From contig BLLU01000031.1 of assembly GCA_011959105.1 (NCBI GenBank), positions 1 to 64,000 of the forward strand: 64,000 nucleotides of DNA. Direction: 5' to 3'. Below are positions 19,001 through 28,269 of the stretch, in pieces. A program made the position numbers and the translations under genes. Source of the DNA: Lachnospiraceae bacterium. GTDB taxonomy: Bacteria; Bacillota; Clostridia; Lachnospirales; Lachnospiraceae. How positions within the stretch are numbered: position 1 is the first letter of the stretch; every line of letters starts with the position of its first letter. A model generated the notes under the pieces. It did no database searches. It was not told the origin of the DNA and saw nothing but the letters and a program-made list of their open reading frames with translations.

Positions 19001-20419
19001 ACCGCAGCCAGAGGAGCAAGCCTCGTTGAGCTGTACGCTGTCCACAGTCTGGTTCTTAATCTTGATGCATTTCATGTCCTGGCCGCCGATGTCCAGAATA
19101 CAGTCCACCGAGGGGTTGAAAAAGGCGGCGGCGTAGTAGTGGGCCACGGTTTCCACTTCTCCGTCGTCCAGCAGGAAAGCGGCTTTCATCAGGGCCTCGC
19201 CATACCCGGTGGAGCAGGAACGGACGATCTGCACATTTTCCGGCAGTTGTTCATAAATCTCTTTCAGGGAGCGGATGGCGGTCTTTAACGGACTGCCGTC
19301 ATTGCCGCTGTAAAAGGAGTACAGCAGGGAACCGTCCTCCCCTACCAGGGCGATCTTGGTGGTGGTGGAGCCGGCGTCAATGCCCAGAAAAGCACTGCCA
19401 TGGTAGGAGGCCAGGTCTCCGGCGCCCACCTTATGGCAGGCATGGCGGGTCTTAAAGGCATCATATTCCTCCTGATCGGCAAAGAGGGGGTCCATGCGCT
19501 CCACCTCAAACTCCATTTGGATCTCTCCGAATAGCTTTGCTACCATTTCCTCCATGGAATAACTGACATCTGCTTTGGCGTTCATGGCCGAGCCTATGGC
19601 GGCAAAGAGATGGGAGTTGTCCGTGTCCATGATGTGTTCTTCATCCAGCTTCAGCGTTCGGATAAAGGCTTTTTTCAGTTCCGACAAAAAGTGCAGGGGG
19701 CCGCCCAGAAAGGCCACATGTCCTCGGATGGGCTTACCGCAGGCCAGGCCGGAGATGGTCTGGTTGACCACGGCCTGAAAGATGGAGGCCGCCAGATCTT
19801 CCTTGGTAGCGCCCTCATTGATCAGGGGCTGTATATCGGTCTTGGCAAACACGCCGCAGCGGGCGGCGATGGTATACAGGGATTGGTACTTTTTGGCATA
19901 TTCGTTCAGGCCGGCGGCGTCCGTCTGGATCAGGGAGGCCATCTGGTCGATAAAAGAGCCTGTACCACCGGCGCAGATGCCGTTCATGCGCTGCTCCACG
20001 TTGCCGCCCTCAAAGTAGATGATTTTTGCGTCCTCGCCGCCCAACTCGATGGCCACATCGGTTTTGGGAGCCAGTTCCTTCAGAGCGGTGGCTACAGCGA
20101 TAACCTCCTGGGTGAAGGGCACGCCCAGGTGGTTGGCCAGGGTCAGTCCTCCGGAGCCGGTAATCATGGGATACAGCAGGGCGTTGCCCAGCTTTTCATA
20201 GGCCTTTTGCAGCAGGGTGGACAGCGTTTCCCGGATATTGGCATAGTGACGCTCATAATCGGAAAAGAGAATTTTGTGTTCATTATCTAACAGGGCAATC
20301 TTCACCGTGGTGGAGCCTATGTCAATACCCAAAGTGTATGCGGGGAGACGCATGGCTTCTTCTAAACGTGCGTCACAGGTTCCCTCTGGGGCATTGCAGT
20401 TCATACAGGTTTTACTCAT
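16091..20419 (-). CDS. Giant acyl-CoA dehydratase activase-related protein
   Basis: A roughly 1442-residue fusion of the 2-hydroxyacyl-CoA dehydratase activator superfamily. Two ASKHA ATPase modules of the BcrAD/BadFG type come first: [13 protein letters not shown] near residue 30 and [18 protein letters not shown] near 345. Cysteines in ACSSGCGSF of the second could ligate an inter-subunit [4Fe-4S] cluster. A Cys-rich [10 protein letters not shown] and a DUF2229 region follow, then a HgdB/D-like segment with [18 protein letters not shown]-driven electron transfer to a radical-type dehydratase is the family mechanism; the role of these long stand-alone proteins is not established. I chose ATG 20419 because AGAAAGG abuts the upstream ATG 20431 with no spacing. 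Monocistronic. Confidence 0.88.
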   Translation of the reverse strand: MSKTCMNCNAPEGTCDARLEEAMRLPAYTLGIDIGSTTVKIALLDNEHKILFSDYERHYANIRETLSTLLQKAYEKLGNALLYPMITGSGGLTLANHLGVPFTQEVIAVATALKELAPKTDVAIELGGEDAKIIYFEGGNVEQRMNGICAGGTGSFIDQMASLIQTDAAGLNEYAKKYQSLYTIAARCGVFAKTDIQPLINEGATKEDLAASIFQAVVNQTISGLACGKPIRGHVAFLGGPLHFLSELKKAFIRTLKLDEEHIMDTDNSHLFAAIGSAMNAKADVSYSMEEMVAKLFGEIQMEFEVERMDPLFADQEEYDAFKTRHACHKVGAGDLASYHGSAFLGIDAGSTTTKIALVGEDGSLLYSFYSGNDGSPLKTAIRSLKEIYEQLPENVQIVRSCSTGYGEALMKAAFLLDDGEVETVAHYYAAAFFNPSVDCILDIGGQDMKCIKIKNQTVDSVQLNEACSSGCGSFIETFAKSLNYSVQDFAQAALFARHPIDLGTRCTVFMNSKVKQAQKEGASVADISAGLAYSVIKNALFKVIKVSDASELGREIVVQGGTFYNDAVLRSFEKIAGCEAIRPDIAGIMGAFGAALIARERYSQCRGVDSDSPDYQTSMLSYEQICNLQFDTSMAKCKGCTNSCRLTINKFSGGRQFISGNRCERGIGGQKNAHNVPNLFEYKLKRLFNYESLPADEAPRGVVGIPRVLNMYENYPFWHVFFTSLGYRVVLSPVSTRQIYELGIESIPSESECYPAKLAHGHVNWLIRQGVKFIFYPALFYERNEFGEANNHYNCPIVTSYSENIKNNVEELKTENITFRNPFMAFTSQETIADALLREFTELAAQEVREAVAKAWEELAAARLDMQKKGEETLQYLKQTGKRGIVLAGRPYHIDPEINHGIPELITSYDMAVLTEDSISHLAAPERPLIVSDQWMYHSRLYAAASYVKLVENLDLIQLNSFGCGLDAVTTDQVSDILSGSGKIYTCLKIDEVNNLGAARIRIRSLLSAIRVREQKAEQRAIHSSAIKKVQFTEEMRKDYTILCPQMSPIHFDIFEKAFAACGYHFEVLNNDNKHSVDVGLKYVNNDACYPSLLVVGQIMEALLSGKYDLNKTAVIMTQTGGGCRATNYIGFIRRALEKAGMAQIPVISLNLGSIETNPGFHMNLDLLVRAALAAQIGDIFMRCVYRMRPYEEVPGSVEALHQKWLKTAQDYVSAKHINLAKFPGMCRKIIREFDAIPLRDIKKPRVGIVGEILVKFSPAGNNRLVELLEAEGAEAVVPDLLDFMLYCFYNQIYKAEHLGTSKKAARLSSLGIWAIEHVLRGAASRAFAKSRHFDPPTSIRKIVEYASPIVSIGNQTGEGWFLTGEMVELIHEDVPNIVCTQPFGCLPNHVVGKGVIKALRKAYPASNIVAIDYDPGASEVNQLNRIKLMLSTANKNLDQE

Positions 20420-20509
20420 TGATAAAAACATCCTTTCTGGATCAATTCAATGTATTGCATGTTCTTATTAAATCTATGAATGGATGCCTAATTTTAAGCA
20501 TTCCCCGAC

Positions 20510-20538
20510 ATTATACGACAGAAAAAGTAAAAATGCAA
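20510..20538 (-). promoter_or_regulatory. Sigma-A promoter of the activase gene
   Basis: On the minus strand TTGCAT (20538-20533), 17-bp spacer, TATAAT (20515-20510), about 90 bp before the start codon. Confidence 0.75.
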
Positions 20539-20685
20539 CGGATTGCGAGCCGGAGAACCTGTAAATTTTATGTTAATTTTTTGTAAAGACGTATTGTTTT
20601 TGGCATTTTTCAGTATGACACGCACCTAAAAATTACCTCATACGGGAATAATATGTAAAATGATTATTAAATCGCTTTTAATCAG

Positions 20686-20714
20686 TTTACTTTTTCCATA
20701 TCGGATGCTACAAT
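20686..20714 (+). promoter_or_regulatory. Extended -10 promoter for the rhomboid-like gene
   Basis: TTTACT (20686-20691), 17-bp spacer, TACAAT (20709-20714) with an upstream TGC extension. A 105-nt leader follows. The rest of the 400-bp divergent intergenic region shows nothing else recognisable. Confidence 0.6.
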
Positions 20715-20819
20715 GAGTTAAATATTCTGCAAGCAGTCCGCCTGGTGCGGAATCTGTGATGAAATGCGCGAAAACGCGGCATAATTTATAAAATGCGGGC
20801 ATAGGCCCCGGAGGTTCCC

Positions 20820-21698
20820 ATGAGCAAATTTGAGAAAAAATTTGGTAAATACGCGATAAAAAATATATCCTTGATGCTGATCATGTGCTATGCGGTGGGA
20901 TATATCATACAGTTGATGGGCGGCGGCTTTCTGGATTTTCTCACCCTGAATCCCTACAGGATCCTGCACGGCGAGATCTGGAGGATTGTGACCTGGATCA
21001 TTGTGCCGCCTTCTTCCTTTAATTTATTCACGGTGATTATGCTGTTCTTTTATTACTCCGTGGGAACCACCCTGGAGCGTACCTGGGGGGCTTATCGGTA
21101 CAATGTGTACCTGTTTTCAGGCATGTTTTTTACGGTACTGGGAAGCTTTGCAGCCCTGGGTCTCTGCTATATATTTCAGGGGGAAGCCATGGCGATTCCC
21201 GGCAATGCGGCGGTAGTCTGTGAATTCTACAGCACATTGTTCAGTACCTATTATATTAACATGTCCATACTGCTGGCTTTTGCCGCCACCTTCCCGGATG
21301 TGCAGGTGATGCTGATGTTCGTGATCCCCGTGAAGATGAAGTGGCTGGGAATTATCTACGGAGCCATGCTGGTGCTTGATTTGTTCCAGAATGTGGGAAG
21401 TCCTCTGGCGGGTATCTTCTACAGGACGGCGATTGTGGCTTCCCTGTTGAATTTCGTGATTTTCTGGCTCACCAGCAGAAGCCATATCAATATGTCGCCC
21501 AGGGAAATCAAAAGGCGGCAGGAATTCCGGCACGAAGTGAAAAAGAATATGAAGATGAGCGGCCACAAATGCGCCATCTGCGGGCGTACCGATGTGGACG
21601 ATCCCACGCTGGAATTCCGATTCTGCTCCAAATGCGAGGGCAGCTATGAGTACTGCCAGCATCATATATTTACCCATGAACATGTGAAACGGCAGTAA
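20820..21698 (+). CDS. Rhomboid-like membrane protein with C-terminal zinc-binding tail
   Basis: A 292-residue polytopic protein. Several hydrophobic segments lie in residues 15-215, and the rhomboid/derlin-like loop pattern is visible in YYSVGTTLERTWGAYRYNVYLFSG (about 78-101). The rhomboid protease GxSG nucleophile motif and its histidine are missing, so it is probably a non-proteolytic pseudorhomboid. The soluble tail (about 235-292) has HKCAICGR, FRFCSKCEG and YCQHH, which could bind one or two zinc ions. ATG 20820 follows GGAGGTTCCC. It is the first gene before the sigma-like/M16 cluster. No function assigned. Confidence 0.75.
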   Translation: MSKFEKKFGKYAIKNISLMLIMCYAVGYIIQLMGGGFLDFLTLNPYRILHGEIWRIVTWIIVPPSSFNLFTVIMLFFYYSVGTTLERTWGAYRYNVYLFSGMFFTVLGSFAALGLCYIFQGEAMAIPGNAAVVCEFYSTLFSTYYINMSILLAFAATFPDVQVMLMFVIPVKMKWLGIIYGAMLVLDLFQNVGSPLAGIFYRTAIVASLLNFVIFWLTSRSHINMSPREIKRRQEFRHEVKKNMKMSGHKCAICGRTDVDDPTLEFRFCSKCEGSYEYCQHHIFTHEHVKRQ

Positions 21699-21760
21699 AT
21701 GTCAAGAGAATTGTAACCATGCCGCGGAAATTTTGTCTAATATAGTACGGGGAAGCCAGT

Positions 21761-21812
21761 GCCTGCTTCAGGTGGGCCGGGAGGGAGTTCCCACAGCCCG
21801 CCTGAAGCGGGC
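21761..21812 (+). promoter_or_regulatory. Long leader hairpin upstream of the sigma-like gene
   Basis: Two 17-nt arms, 21761-21777 and 21796-21812, pair completely if two G-U wobbles are allowed, with an 18-nt loop. No T-run follows, and the ribosome binding site (GGAG at 21818-21821) lies just outside. This suggests an mRNA-stability or translation-control element rather than a terminator. Confidence 0.55.
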
Positions 21813-21826
21813 GGATCGGAGACGGG

Positions 21827-22564
21827 ATGAACCAGGAAGCTTTGTTTGCCCAGACCCTGGAGCAGGTGAAAAACCAGGCTGCGGACCAGGGAGGCTGGAT
21901 CGGCGAGGAGGAGGTACGGGAGGCGTTTGCGCCGCTGGGCCTCTCCGGGGAACAGCTGCAGATGGTCTATGACTATCTGGTAAAGCACAGGATCGGCATA
22001 GGCGGGCCGGTGGATCCGGATTCTTACCTCACCCGGGAGGAAAAAACGTATCTGCAAAATTATCTGGACGAGTTGGCGGGCCAGCCCGGGGTCGGCGAGG
22101 GAGAAAGGGAGGCAGTCACGCTTTCCGCCATGGCAGGGGACCCGGATGCCCAGAGCCGGTTGGCAACCCTTTATCTGCCGGAGGTGGTGGAGGTGGCCAG
22201 GCTGTACACCGGCCAGGGAGTACCCCTGGAGGATTTGATCGGGGAGGGCAATCTGGCGCTGGCCATGGGAGTGTCCATGCTGGGGGCGCTGGAGCATGCC
22301 GGCGAGGCCCAGGGAATGCTGGGCAGAATGATGATGGACGCCATGGAGGACCTGATACAGGAGCAGCAGACTGCGGAAAAAGCGGACCGGAAGATGGCGG
22401 AGCGGATCAACAGGGTGCTGGAGGCGGCCCGTTCCCTGTCCGAGGAACTGCGCCGTAAGGTGACGGTGGAGGAATTGGCCAGAGAGACAAAGCTGTCCGA
22501 AAAAGTCATCCGGGATGCCGTACGTCTTTCCGGTCATCAGATCGAATATCTGGAGGAAGCCTGA
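21827..22564 (+). CDS. Sigma-70-like protein lacking region 4
   Basis: A 245-residue protein with pieces of a primary sigma factor. A region 1.1-like segment (GGWIGEEEVREAFAPLGLSGEQLQMVYDYLVKHRIGI) is at about 22-60. A region 1.2/2.1-like segment (RLATLYLPEVVEVARLYTGQGVPLEDLIGEGNLALAMGV) spans about 108-146. A region 3-like helix-turn-helix (VTVEELARETKLSEKVIRDAVRLSG) is near the C-terminus. The -10-recognising 2.3/2.4 helix is poorly conserved and region 4, which reads the -35 box, is absent. It may bind RNA polymerase as a modulator or be a degenerate sigma factor (inference). It overlaps the next gene by one base. Confidence 0.7.
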   Translation: MNQEALFAQTLEQVKNQAADQGGWIGEEEVREAFAPLGLSGEQLQMVYDYLVKHRIGIGGPVDPDSYLTREEKTYLQNYLDELAGQPGVGEGEREAVTLSAMAGDPDAQSRLATLYLPEVVEVARLYTGQGVPLEDLIGEGNLALAMGVSMLGALEHAGEAQGMLGRMMMDAMEDLIQEQQTAEKADRKMAERINRVLEAARSLSEELRRKVTVEELARETKLSEKVIRDAVRLSGHQIEYLEEA

Positions 22565-23001
22565 TGTTATCACAGAAGCAGAGTTACGAGGATTATAAAT
22601 ATGTGATGGGAGATACGGGCAATCTGTATCTGGGCGCCAGATACACCTACGGGGAACTGCTGGGAAACGAGGAGGTGCCGTTTAAAATCCGGGCCATCGT
22701 AGAACGCTATATCCTGCCCCAGGCGGACCCTGAAACCACTTTGGAGAGCGAATTCTACCATATGGACGCGGACAGCTTTGCCTACCGTACCTATCGGCAG
22801 CTGAAAGCCAGGGTAAAGTGCGTCAGACTGGTGGAGAAAAAGGGCTTTTTTTCCGGGGGAAAGAAAAAAAGAGTATATGAGACCCGGGTAATGGATCTGG
22901 AAGAATTTGCGGCCATATCCCCGGCCCTGAAGCAGGCTCAGGGGATAGTGGTGCAGGAGATCATAATCAATAAACTGGCCATGATGGTTTTTACGGTCTG
23001 A
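22564..23001 (+). CDS. Uncharacterised protein translationally coupled to the sigma-like gene
   Basis: A 145-residue protein I do not recognise. Its ATG overlaps the TGA of the sigma-like gene (TGATG), so the two are probably translated together. The sequence is soluble, rich in Tyr and Glu at the N-terminus (SYEDYKYVMGDTGNLYLGARYTYGELL), with a basic KKGFFSGGKKKRVYETR loop in the middle and a hydrophobic C-terminal strand pair. A role as a partner of the sigma-like protein is plausible only from the coupling. Confidence 0.7.
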   Translation: MLSQKQSYEDYKYVMGDTGNLYLGARYTYGELLGNEEVPFKIRAIVERYILPQADPETTLESEFYHMDADSFAYRTYRQLKARVKCVRLVEKKGFFSGGKKKRVYETRVMDLEEFAAISPALKQAQGIVVQEIIINKLAMMVFTV

Positions 23002-23056
23002 TACAGGGACTTTGCAGAGGGGCAGTTGTAAAAATTTTCTACAGGAGGGTATGAGA

Positions 23057-25975
23057 ATGCGAATTGAAGAGGTGAAAGGCTACGAGGTGATAGAGAAGCG
23101 GGAAATCAGGGACTTAAATTCCATGAGTTATCTGCTGCGGCACAAAAAAACCGGGGCCAGGGTGGCACTGCTGGAGAACGATGACAATAATAAGGTGTTC
23201 TATATCGGCTTCCGCACGCCGCCGGAGGATTCCACAGGTGTGGCCCATATCCTGGAGCACTCCGTGCTGTGCGGTTCCCGGGAGTTCCCTGTGAAGGACC
23301 CTTTTGTGGAACTGGTGAAAGGTTCTCTGAACACTTTTCTGAATGCCATGACCTATCCGGACAAGACCATTTACCCTGTAGCCAGCTGCAATGACAAGGA
23401 TTTCCAGAACCTGATGCATGTATATCTGGATGCGGTATTCTATCCCAGAATTTACGACACGGACAAGATTTTCCGCCAGGAAGGCTGGCATTATGAACTG
23501 GACGGCCCGGAGGGAGAGCTGACCATTAACGGCGTGGTGTACAATGAGATGAAGGGAGCGTTTTCCTCCCCGGAAGATGTGCTGTTTCGAGAGAAAATGA
23601 AATCCCTGTACCCGGACACCACCTATGGCAGGATTTCCGGGGGGGATCCGGCGGTGATCCCGGAACTTTCCTACGAAGAATTCCTGGAGTTCCACCGGCA
23701 GTATTACCATCCGTCCAATTCTTATATTTATCTGTACGGTGATATGGATATGGCGGAGAAACTTATGTTTCTGGATGAAAAGTATCTGTCCGCTTTTGAG
23801 AAGCTGGAGATTGACAGCCGCATTCGGGAGCAGGAGCCATTTCCCGCGCTGCGCAGAGTGGTGCGGGAGTATCCCGTCAGCGATGAGGCCAGAGAGGAGG
23901 AGTGTGGCTATCTGAGTTACAACATGACCGCCGGGGACTGCCTGGACAGGGAGTTGTATGTGGCTTTCCAGATTCTGGACTATGCGCTTTGCAGCGCGCC
24001 GGGAGCGCCCCTGAAGCAGGTCCTGCTGGACCATTCCATGGGGAAGGATGTGTACAGTGAGTATGACAACGGCATACAGCAGCCTTTCTTTTCCATCATG
24101 GCCAGCGACACGGATGTGTCAAAGGAGCAGGAGTTTGTGGAATTGGTGAACAGGGAAATGGGGCGGATTGTCAAAGAGGGCTTTGACCGGAAAGCCCTGC
24201 TGGCGGGCATCAATCATTTTGAGTTCCGATATCGGGAGGCGGATTTCGGCAGCTACCCCAAGGGACTGATGTACGGACTGCAGATGCTGGATAGCTGGCT
24301 ATATGCCGATGACAAACCCTTTATTCATGTGGAAGCCAACGATATCTATGCCGGTCTGCGGGAAAAGGCCGGGGAGGGCTACTTTGAGGGGCTGGTACAA
24401 ACCTATCTCATTGATAATCCCCACAAATCCGTGGTGGTGTTAAAGCCCAAAAAAGGCATGGCTCAGGAACAGGAGGAAGCACTCAGGGCGAAACTGGCAA
24501 AGCGCAAGGCCGGCATGAGCCCGGAACAGCTTGCGGAGATCGTGGACGGGCAGCAGGCTTTGAAGGCTTATCAGGAGCAGGAGGACAAACAGGAGGATCT
24601 GGCCAGGATTCCCATGCTGGCCAGAGAGGACATCGGCAGAGAGGCCAGGAAGCTGGTGAATGAGGAGACCCGCGCCGGAGATATCCCGGCGCTGCGCCAC
24701 AATCTGTTCACCAACGGCATCGCTTATATCCGTATGATCTTTTCTCTGGACAGGGTGCCGGAGCGCCTGTATCCCTATGTGGGTGTGCTGAACGCCTGTC
24801 TGGGGCTGCTGAATACGGAACATTACAGCTACGCTCAGTTGTCCAATGAAATTGATCTGAACACCGGCGGCATCGGTTCCGGCAACAATCTATACAGCAA
24901 TGTGGAGAACATAGATATGTTCAGGGCCACCCTGGAACTGAAGGCAAAGGTGCTGTACGACAATATACCCAAAGCCATGGAACTTTTGCGGGAGATTGCC
25001 ATGACTTCCGATTTCAGAGACGAAAAGCGTCTGCTGGAAATTGTGTCCGAAGGGCAGTCCCAGATGCAGTCCCAGATGGCGTCCAGGGGAGACCGCACGG
25101 CGTTAAACCGGGCTCTGGCCTATGGCAGTGTGTCCGGCGCCGTCAGGGAGACTCTAACCGGTATTCCCTTTTTCCGTCTGCTGACCCGGATCCAGTCCCA
25201 TTTTGAGGAGGAAAAGGAAGCGCTGATGCAGGCGCTGGAGGAATTGGCAGCCATCATTTTCCGCCGGGAGAATCTGCTGTTGGATTATGTGGGCACCCAG
25301 GAAGGATGGGAGAAGCTGGAAGAGGAGACATCCCGGTTTGCGGGGAAGCTGTATGAAGGTTCGGCGGACACCGGCAGCTATCGTCCCGTTCCCCAGAGGA
25401 AGCAGGAAGGTTTCATGACTGCCGGGCAGGTATTGTATGTGTGCCGGGCGGGCAATTTCAAAAAGAAGGGGCTGCCTTACAAGGGAACGCTGCGCTTCCT
25501 GCAGATGATGATGCGGTATGATTACCTGTGGGTCAACATCCGGGTTAAGGGAGGGGCTTATGGCTGTAGCTGCAGCTTTGGTAGATCCGGGGAGAGCGGC
25601 TTTTCTTCCTACCGGGATCCCAATCTGAAGAACACGGTGGATATTTATGAAAAGGCGGCGGAGACGGTGGAGAAATTTACTGCCGATGAGCGCGTCATGA
25701 CCCAGTATATCATCGGGGCTGTCAGCGAGATGGATACCCCCATGAATCCGGCCGCCTATGGACTGTTCTCTCTGAGCGCATATCTCTGCGGCATCAGCCA
25801 GGAGATGCTGGATCAGGAGAGGGCCCAGCTTCTGGGGGCTACCCAGGAGGACATCCGGGAACTGGCCGCCTATATCCGGGCATTCATGCAGGACGACTTT
25901 TTGTGCGTGGTGGGCAATGCCCAGAAAATAAAGGAAGAGAAGGAGATGTTCCTGACAGCGGAGAATCTTTTCTGA
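23057..25975 (+). CDS. M16C family zinc metallopeptidase (presequence protease-like)
   Basis: A 972-residue insulinase-family peptidase, the size of PreP/falcilysin-type M16C enzymes, which enclose and degrade short peptides in the cytoplasm. The inverted zinc motif HxxEH is HILEH at residues 64-68; the third ligand is probably the Glu near 164 in YNEMKGAFSSPEDV. The C-terminal half holds the inactive M16 repeats and the Arg/Tyr substrate pair region (GGAYGCSCSF). I chose ATG 23057 because CAGGAGGG lies 7 nt before it and only 1 nt before the ATG at 23051. It lies between the sigma-like pair and a DUF4349 lipoprotein. Confidence 0.93.
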   Translation: MRIEEVKGYEVIEKREIRDLNSMSYLLRHKKTGARVALLENDDNNKVFYIGFRTPPEDSTGVAHILEHSVLCGSREFPVKDPFVELVKGSLNTFLNAMTYPDKTIYPVASCNDKDFQNLMHVYLDAVFYPRIYDTDKIFRQEGWHYELDGPEGELTINGVVYNEMKGAFSSPEDVLFREKMKSLYPDTTYGRISGGDPAVIPELSYEEFLEFHRQYYHPSNSYIYLYGDMDMAEKLMFLDEKYLSAFEKLEIDSRIREQEPFPALRRVVREYPVSDEAREEECGYLSYNMTAGDCLDRELYVAFQILDYALCSAPGAPLKQVLLDHSMGKDVYSEYDNGIQQPFFSIMASDTDVSKEQEFVELVNREMGRIVKEGFDRKALLAGINHFEFRYREADFGSYPKGLMYGLQMLDSWLYADDKPFIHVEANDIYAGLREKAGEGYFEGLVQTYLIDNPHKSVVVLKPKKGMAQEQEEALRAKLAKRKAGMSPEQLAEIVDGQQALKAYQEQEDKQEDLARIPMLAREDIGREARKLVNEETRAGDIPALRHNLFTNGIAYIRMIFSLDRVPERLYPYVGVLNACLGLLNTEHYSYAQLSNEIDLNTGGIGSGNNLYSNVENIDMFRATLELKAKVLYDNIPKAMELLREIAMTSDFRDEKRLLEIVSEGQSQMQSQMASRGDRTALNRALAYGSVSGAVRETLTGIPFFRLLTRIQSHFEEEKEALMQALEELAAIIFRRENLLLDYVGTQEGWEKLEEETSRFAGKLYEGSADTGSYRPVPQRKQEGFMTAGQVLYVCRAGNFKKKGLPYKGTLRFLQMMMRYDYLWVNIRVKGGAYGCSCSFGRSGESGFSSYRDPNLKNTVDIYEKAAETVEKFTADERVMTQYIIGAVSEMDTPMNPAAYGLFSLSAYLCGISQEMLDQERAQLLGATQEDIRELAAYIRAFMQDDFLCVVGNAQKIKEEKEMFLTAENLF

Positions 25976-26005
25976 GCCGCTACAGGGTTGAGAGGGGGGA
26001 ATTAA

Positions 26006-27040
26006 ATGAAAAAGGCAAAGCGGATAGGGGGCCTGTTTGCTCTGGCTTTGGCCCTGGTGCTGACAGCCTGCGGCGGCGTTGGCAGCGGAGCCGCCGACAG
26101 TGCGTCGCCCCGGGTTGAGCAGTGGAATGCCGGCTCTAATACGGATAGTATGTTCCAGGAGTCTGTGGGGGATTTCCTGGGCATGGACCCGGGATATACC
26201 AACATGGAAGAGGGTAAGAACTATGACGCCGGTGAAGGCTCTTCCCAGGAGCAGCATAACGCCGGGCAGGACAGCAGCCGCAAGCTGATCCGAACGGTGA
26301 ACCTGTCTGTGGAGACCCGGGAGTTCGACGCGGTTATGGGCACCCTGGAGCAGCGGGTAACGGATCTGGGGGGCTATATTGAGCGCATGGAAACTTACAA
26401 TGGCAGCGTTTACAGCAGCTACCGCTCCAACCGCAGTGCCAGCATGACCGCCCGGATTCCGGCGGCCCAGCTAAACGGATTTTTGAATGAAGTGTCCGAG
26501 ATCAGCAATGTGACCAGGCGCTCAGAGAATGTGCAGGATGTGACGCTGGAATATGTGGACATGGCCAGCCATAAGAAGACTCTGCAGGCGGAACATGACC
26601 GATTGCTGGAGCTGATGGAACAGGCGGAGAGCATAGAAGACATTATCACCATTGAGGAGCGCCTGTCCAATGTGCGGTACCAGATCGAGAGTATGGAGGC
26701 CCAGCTGCGGACATATGACAATAAGGTGGACTACAGCACCGTGTATTTGGATGTGAGCGAGGTACAGGAACTGACGCCGGTGCATGAGGAGACATTGTGG
26801 GAGAGGATCAGCGGCGGCTTCCTGGAGGATCTGAAAGGCATCGGCGACGGAGCACTGGAGATTCTGGTCTGGCTGCTGGTACATATTCCTACCTTGGTGC
26901 TGTGGGCCCTGGCGGTCACTCTGTTTGTCTTATGGGTCAGATGGTATATGAAACGCAGCCGGGAAAAGGCTGAAAAGAAGAGAGCGCAGGCGGCGGGGAA
27001 TACCCTCCCGGGAAACGGAGATACGAATGGAGAAAAATGA
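26006..27040 (+). CDS. DUF4349 domain lipoprotein
   Basis: A 344-residue membrane-anchored protein. Signal peptide MKKAKRIGGLFALALALVLTAC has the lipobox L-T-A-C. A DUF4349 domain begins at about residue 95 (SRKLIRTVNLSVETREFDAVM) and contains a long coiled coil (EYVDMASHKKTLQAEHDRLLELMEQAE). A C-terminal membrane segment lies near 285-312, followed by a basic tail (RWYMKRSREKAEKKRAQ). It is anchored at both ends. Function unknown. The last 14 bases overlap the start of era, indicating coupling. Confidence 0.88.
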   Translation: MKKAKRIGGLFALALALVLTACGGVGSGAADSASPRVEQWNAGSNTDSMFQESVGDFLGMDPGYTNMEEGKNYDAGEGSSQEQHNAGQDSSRKLIRTVNLSVETREFDAVMGTLEQRVTDLGGYIERMETYNGSVYSSYRSNRSASMTARIPAAQLNGFLNEVSEISNVTRRSENVQDVTLEYVDMASHKKTLQAEHDRLLELMEQAESIEDIITIEERLSNVRYQIESMEAQLRTYDNKVDYSTVYLDVSEVQELTPVHEETLWERISGGFLEDLKGIGDGALEILVWLLVHIPTLVLWALAVTLFVLWVRWYMKRSREKAEKKRAQAAGNTLPGNGDTNGEK

Positions 27041-27956
27041 GAAGCCCACAGGTGAAAACCCGGCGTATAAGTCAGGCTTTGTGACATTGATCGGCCGCCC
27101 CAATGTGGGGAAATCCACATTGATGAATCGGCTCATCGGCCAGAAGATTGCCATAACCAGCGATAAGCCTCAGACCACCCGCAATCGGATTCAGACAGTA
27201 TATACCTCGGAGGAGGGACAGATTGTGTTTGTGGACACCCCCGGCATTCACAAGGCTAAGAATAAGCTGGGGGATTATATGGTAAATGTGGCGGAGCGCA
27301 CCCTGTCCGAGGTGGACGTGATCCTTTGGCTGGTGGAACCCAGCAATTTTATCGGGGCGGGGGAACGTCACATTATGGAACAACTGCAAAAGACGCGGAC
27401 TCCCGTGATCCTGGTGATCAACAAGGCGGATACCGTGAAAAGGGAAGAAATACTGCCTTATATAGACAATTATCGGAAGCAGATGGACTTTCAGGAGATT
27501 GTGCCGGTGTCGGCCCTGAAGGGGGACAACACGGACACATTGGTATCCTGCATCATGAAATATCTGCCCTACGGTCCGGCGTTTTATGACGAGGATACCG
27601 TCACCGACCAGCCCATGCGGCAGATTGTGGCGGAACTGATCCGGGAGAAAGCCCTGCGGCTGCTGGAGGAAGAAATTCCCCATGGCATCGCCGTCAGTAT
27701 CGAGAAGCTGCAATATCGCAAGGATCTCTGCGACATTGAGGCCACCATTGTGTGCGAGCGGGATTCCCACAAGGGAATCATCATCGGCAAGGGCGGCAGT
27801 ATGTTAAAACGGATCGGGTCGGCGGCCAGACCGGACATCGAGGACCTGTTGGAGCAGCATGTAAATCTGCAGCTCTGGGTCAAGGTGAAGAAGGACTGGC
27901 GGGACAGCGATTTTCTGATGAAAAATTTTGGCTATAACCCCAGAGATATCCAGTAG
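27027..27956 (+). CDS. era: GTPase Era
   Basis: A 309-residue Era GTPase that assists 30S ribosome assembly by binding the 3' end of 16S rRNA. G1 GRPNVGKST (residues 23-31), G3 DTPGIHK, G4 NKAD and G5-like SALKG are all present. The C-terminal KH domain has HKGIIIGKGGSMLKRIG. Length and start are normal. It overlaps the DUF4349 gene and is followed by a YqzL-like peptide and recO, the standard Firmicutes order. Confidence 0.98.
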   Translation: MEKNEKPTGENPAYKSGFVTLIGRPNVGKSTLMNRLIGQKIAITSDKPQTTRNRIQTVYTSEEGQIVFVDTPGIHKAKNKLGDYMVNVAERTLSEVDVILWLVEPSNFIGAGERHIMEQLQKTRTPVILVINKADTVKREEILPYIDNYRKQMDFQEIVPVSALKGDNTDTLVSCIMKYLPYGPAFYDEDTVTDQPMRQIVAELIREKALRLLEEEIPHGIAVSIEKLQYRKDLCDIEATIVCERDSHKGIIIGKGGSMLKRIGSAARPDIEDLLEQHVNLQLWVKVKKDWRDSDFLMKNFGYNPRDIQ

Positions 27957-28068
27957 CGTTTATGCTTCATAAACTCTGACCGGCGCATAGAAAAATCAAA
28001 AATGCAGACCCTATTTACAGCAGCGATAGATACGGCGTCGCAAGATACCGGATATGGGGGAAGAGTTG

Positions 28069-28269
28069 ATGCGAGAGACGGCAGAGAGCAGCAGAGCAGG
28101 GTACTGGCAGAAGTTTGAGAACACCGGCAGGGTGGAGGATTATCTGCGGTATTCCTGGGGCGGGGGCACGCAGGAAGCAATGGCGGGAAGCGGAAAGTCA
28201 GGAGCAGATCCACATGCAGGATTTTATCATAGTGACAGGAATGATACTGAAACAGACGCCTATCGGTGA
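28069..28269 (+). CDS. YqzL-like small protein with C-terminal extension
   Basis: A 66-residue frame between era and recO. YWQKFENTGRVEDYLRYSWGG matches the short YqzL pattern (WxxFExTGxxxxYLxY), a roughly 47-residue protein of unknown role that normally sits between era and recO. Here the frame continues past the usual end and overlaps recO by 56 bases. ATG 28069 follows GGGGGAAG; ATG 28054 lacks a ribosome binding site. The tail may be read-through of low value. The call rests on one motif plus synteny. Confidence 0.55.
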   Translation: MRETAESSRAGYWQKFENTGRVEDYLRYSWGGGTQEAMAGSGKSGADPHAGFYHSDRNDTETDAYR

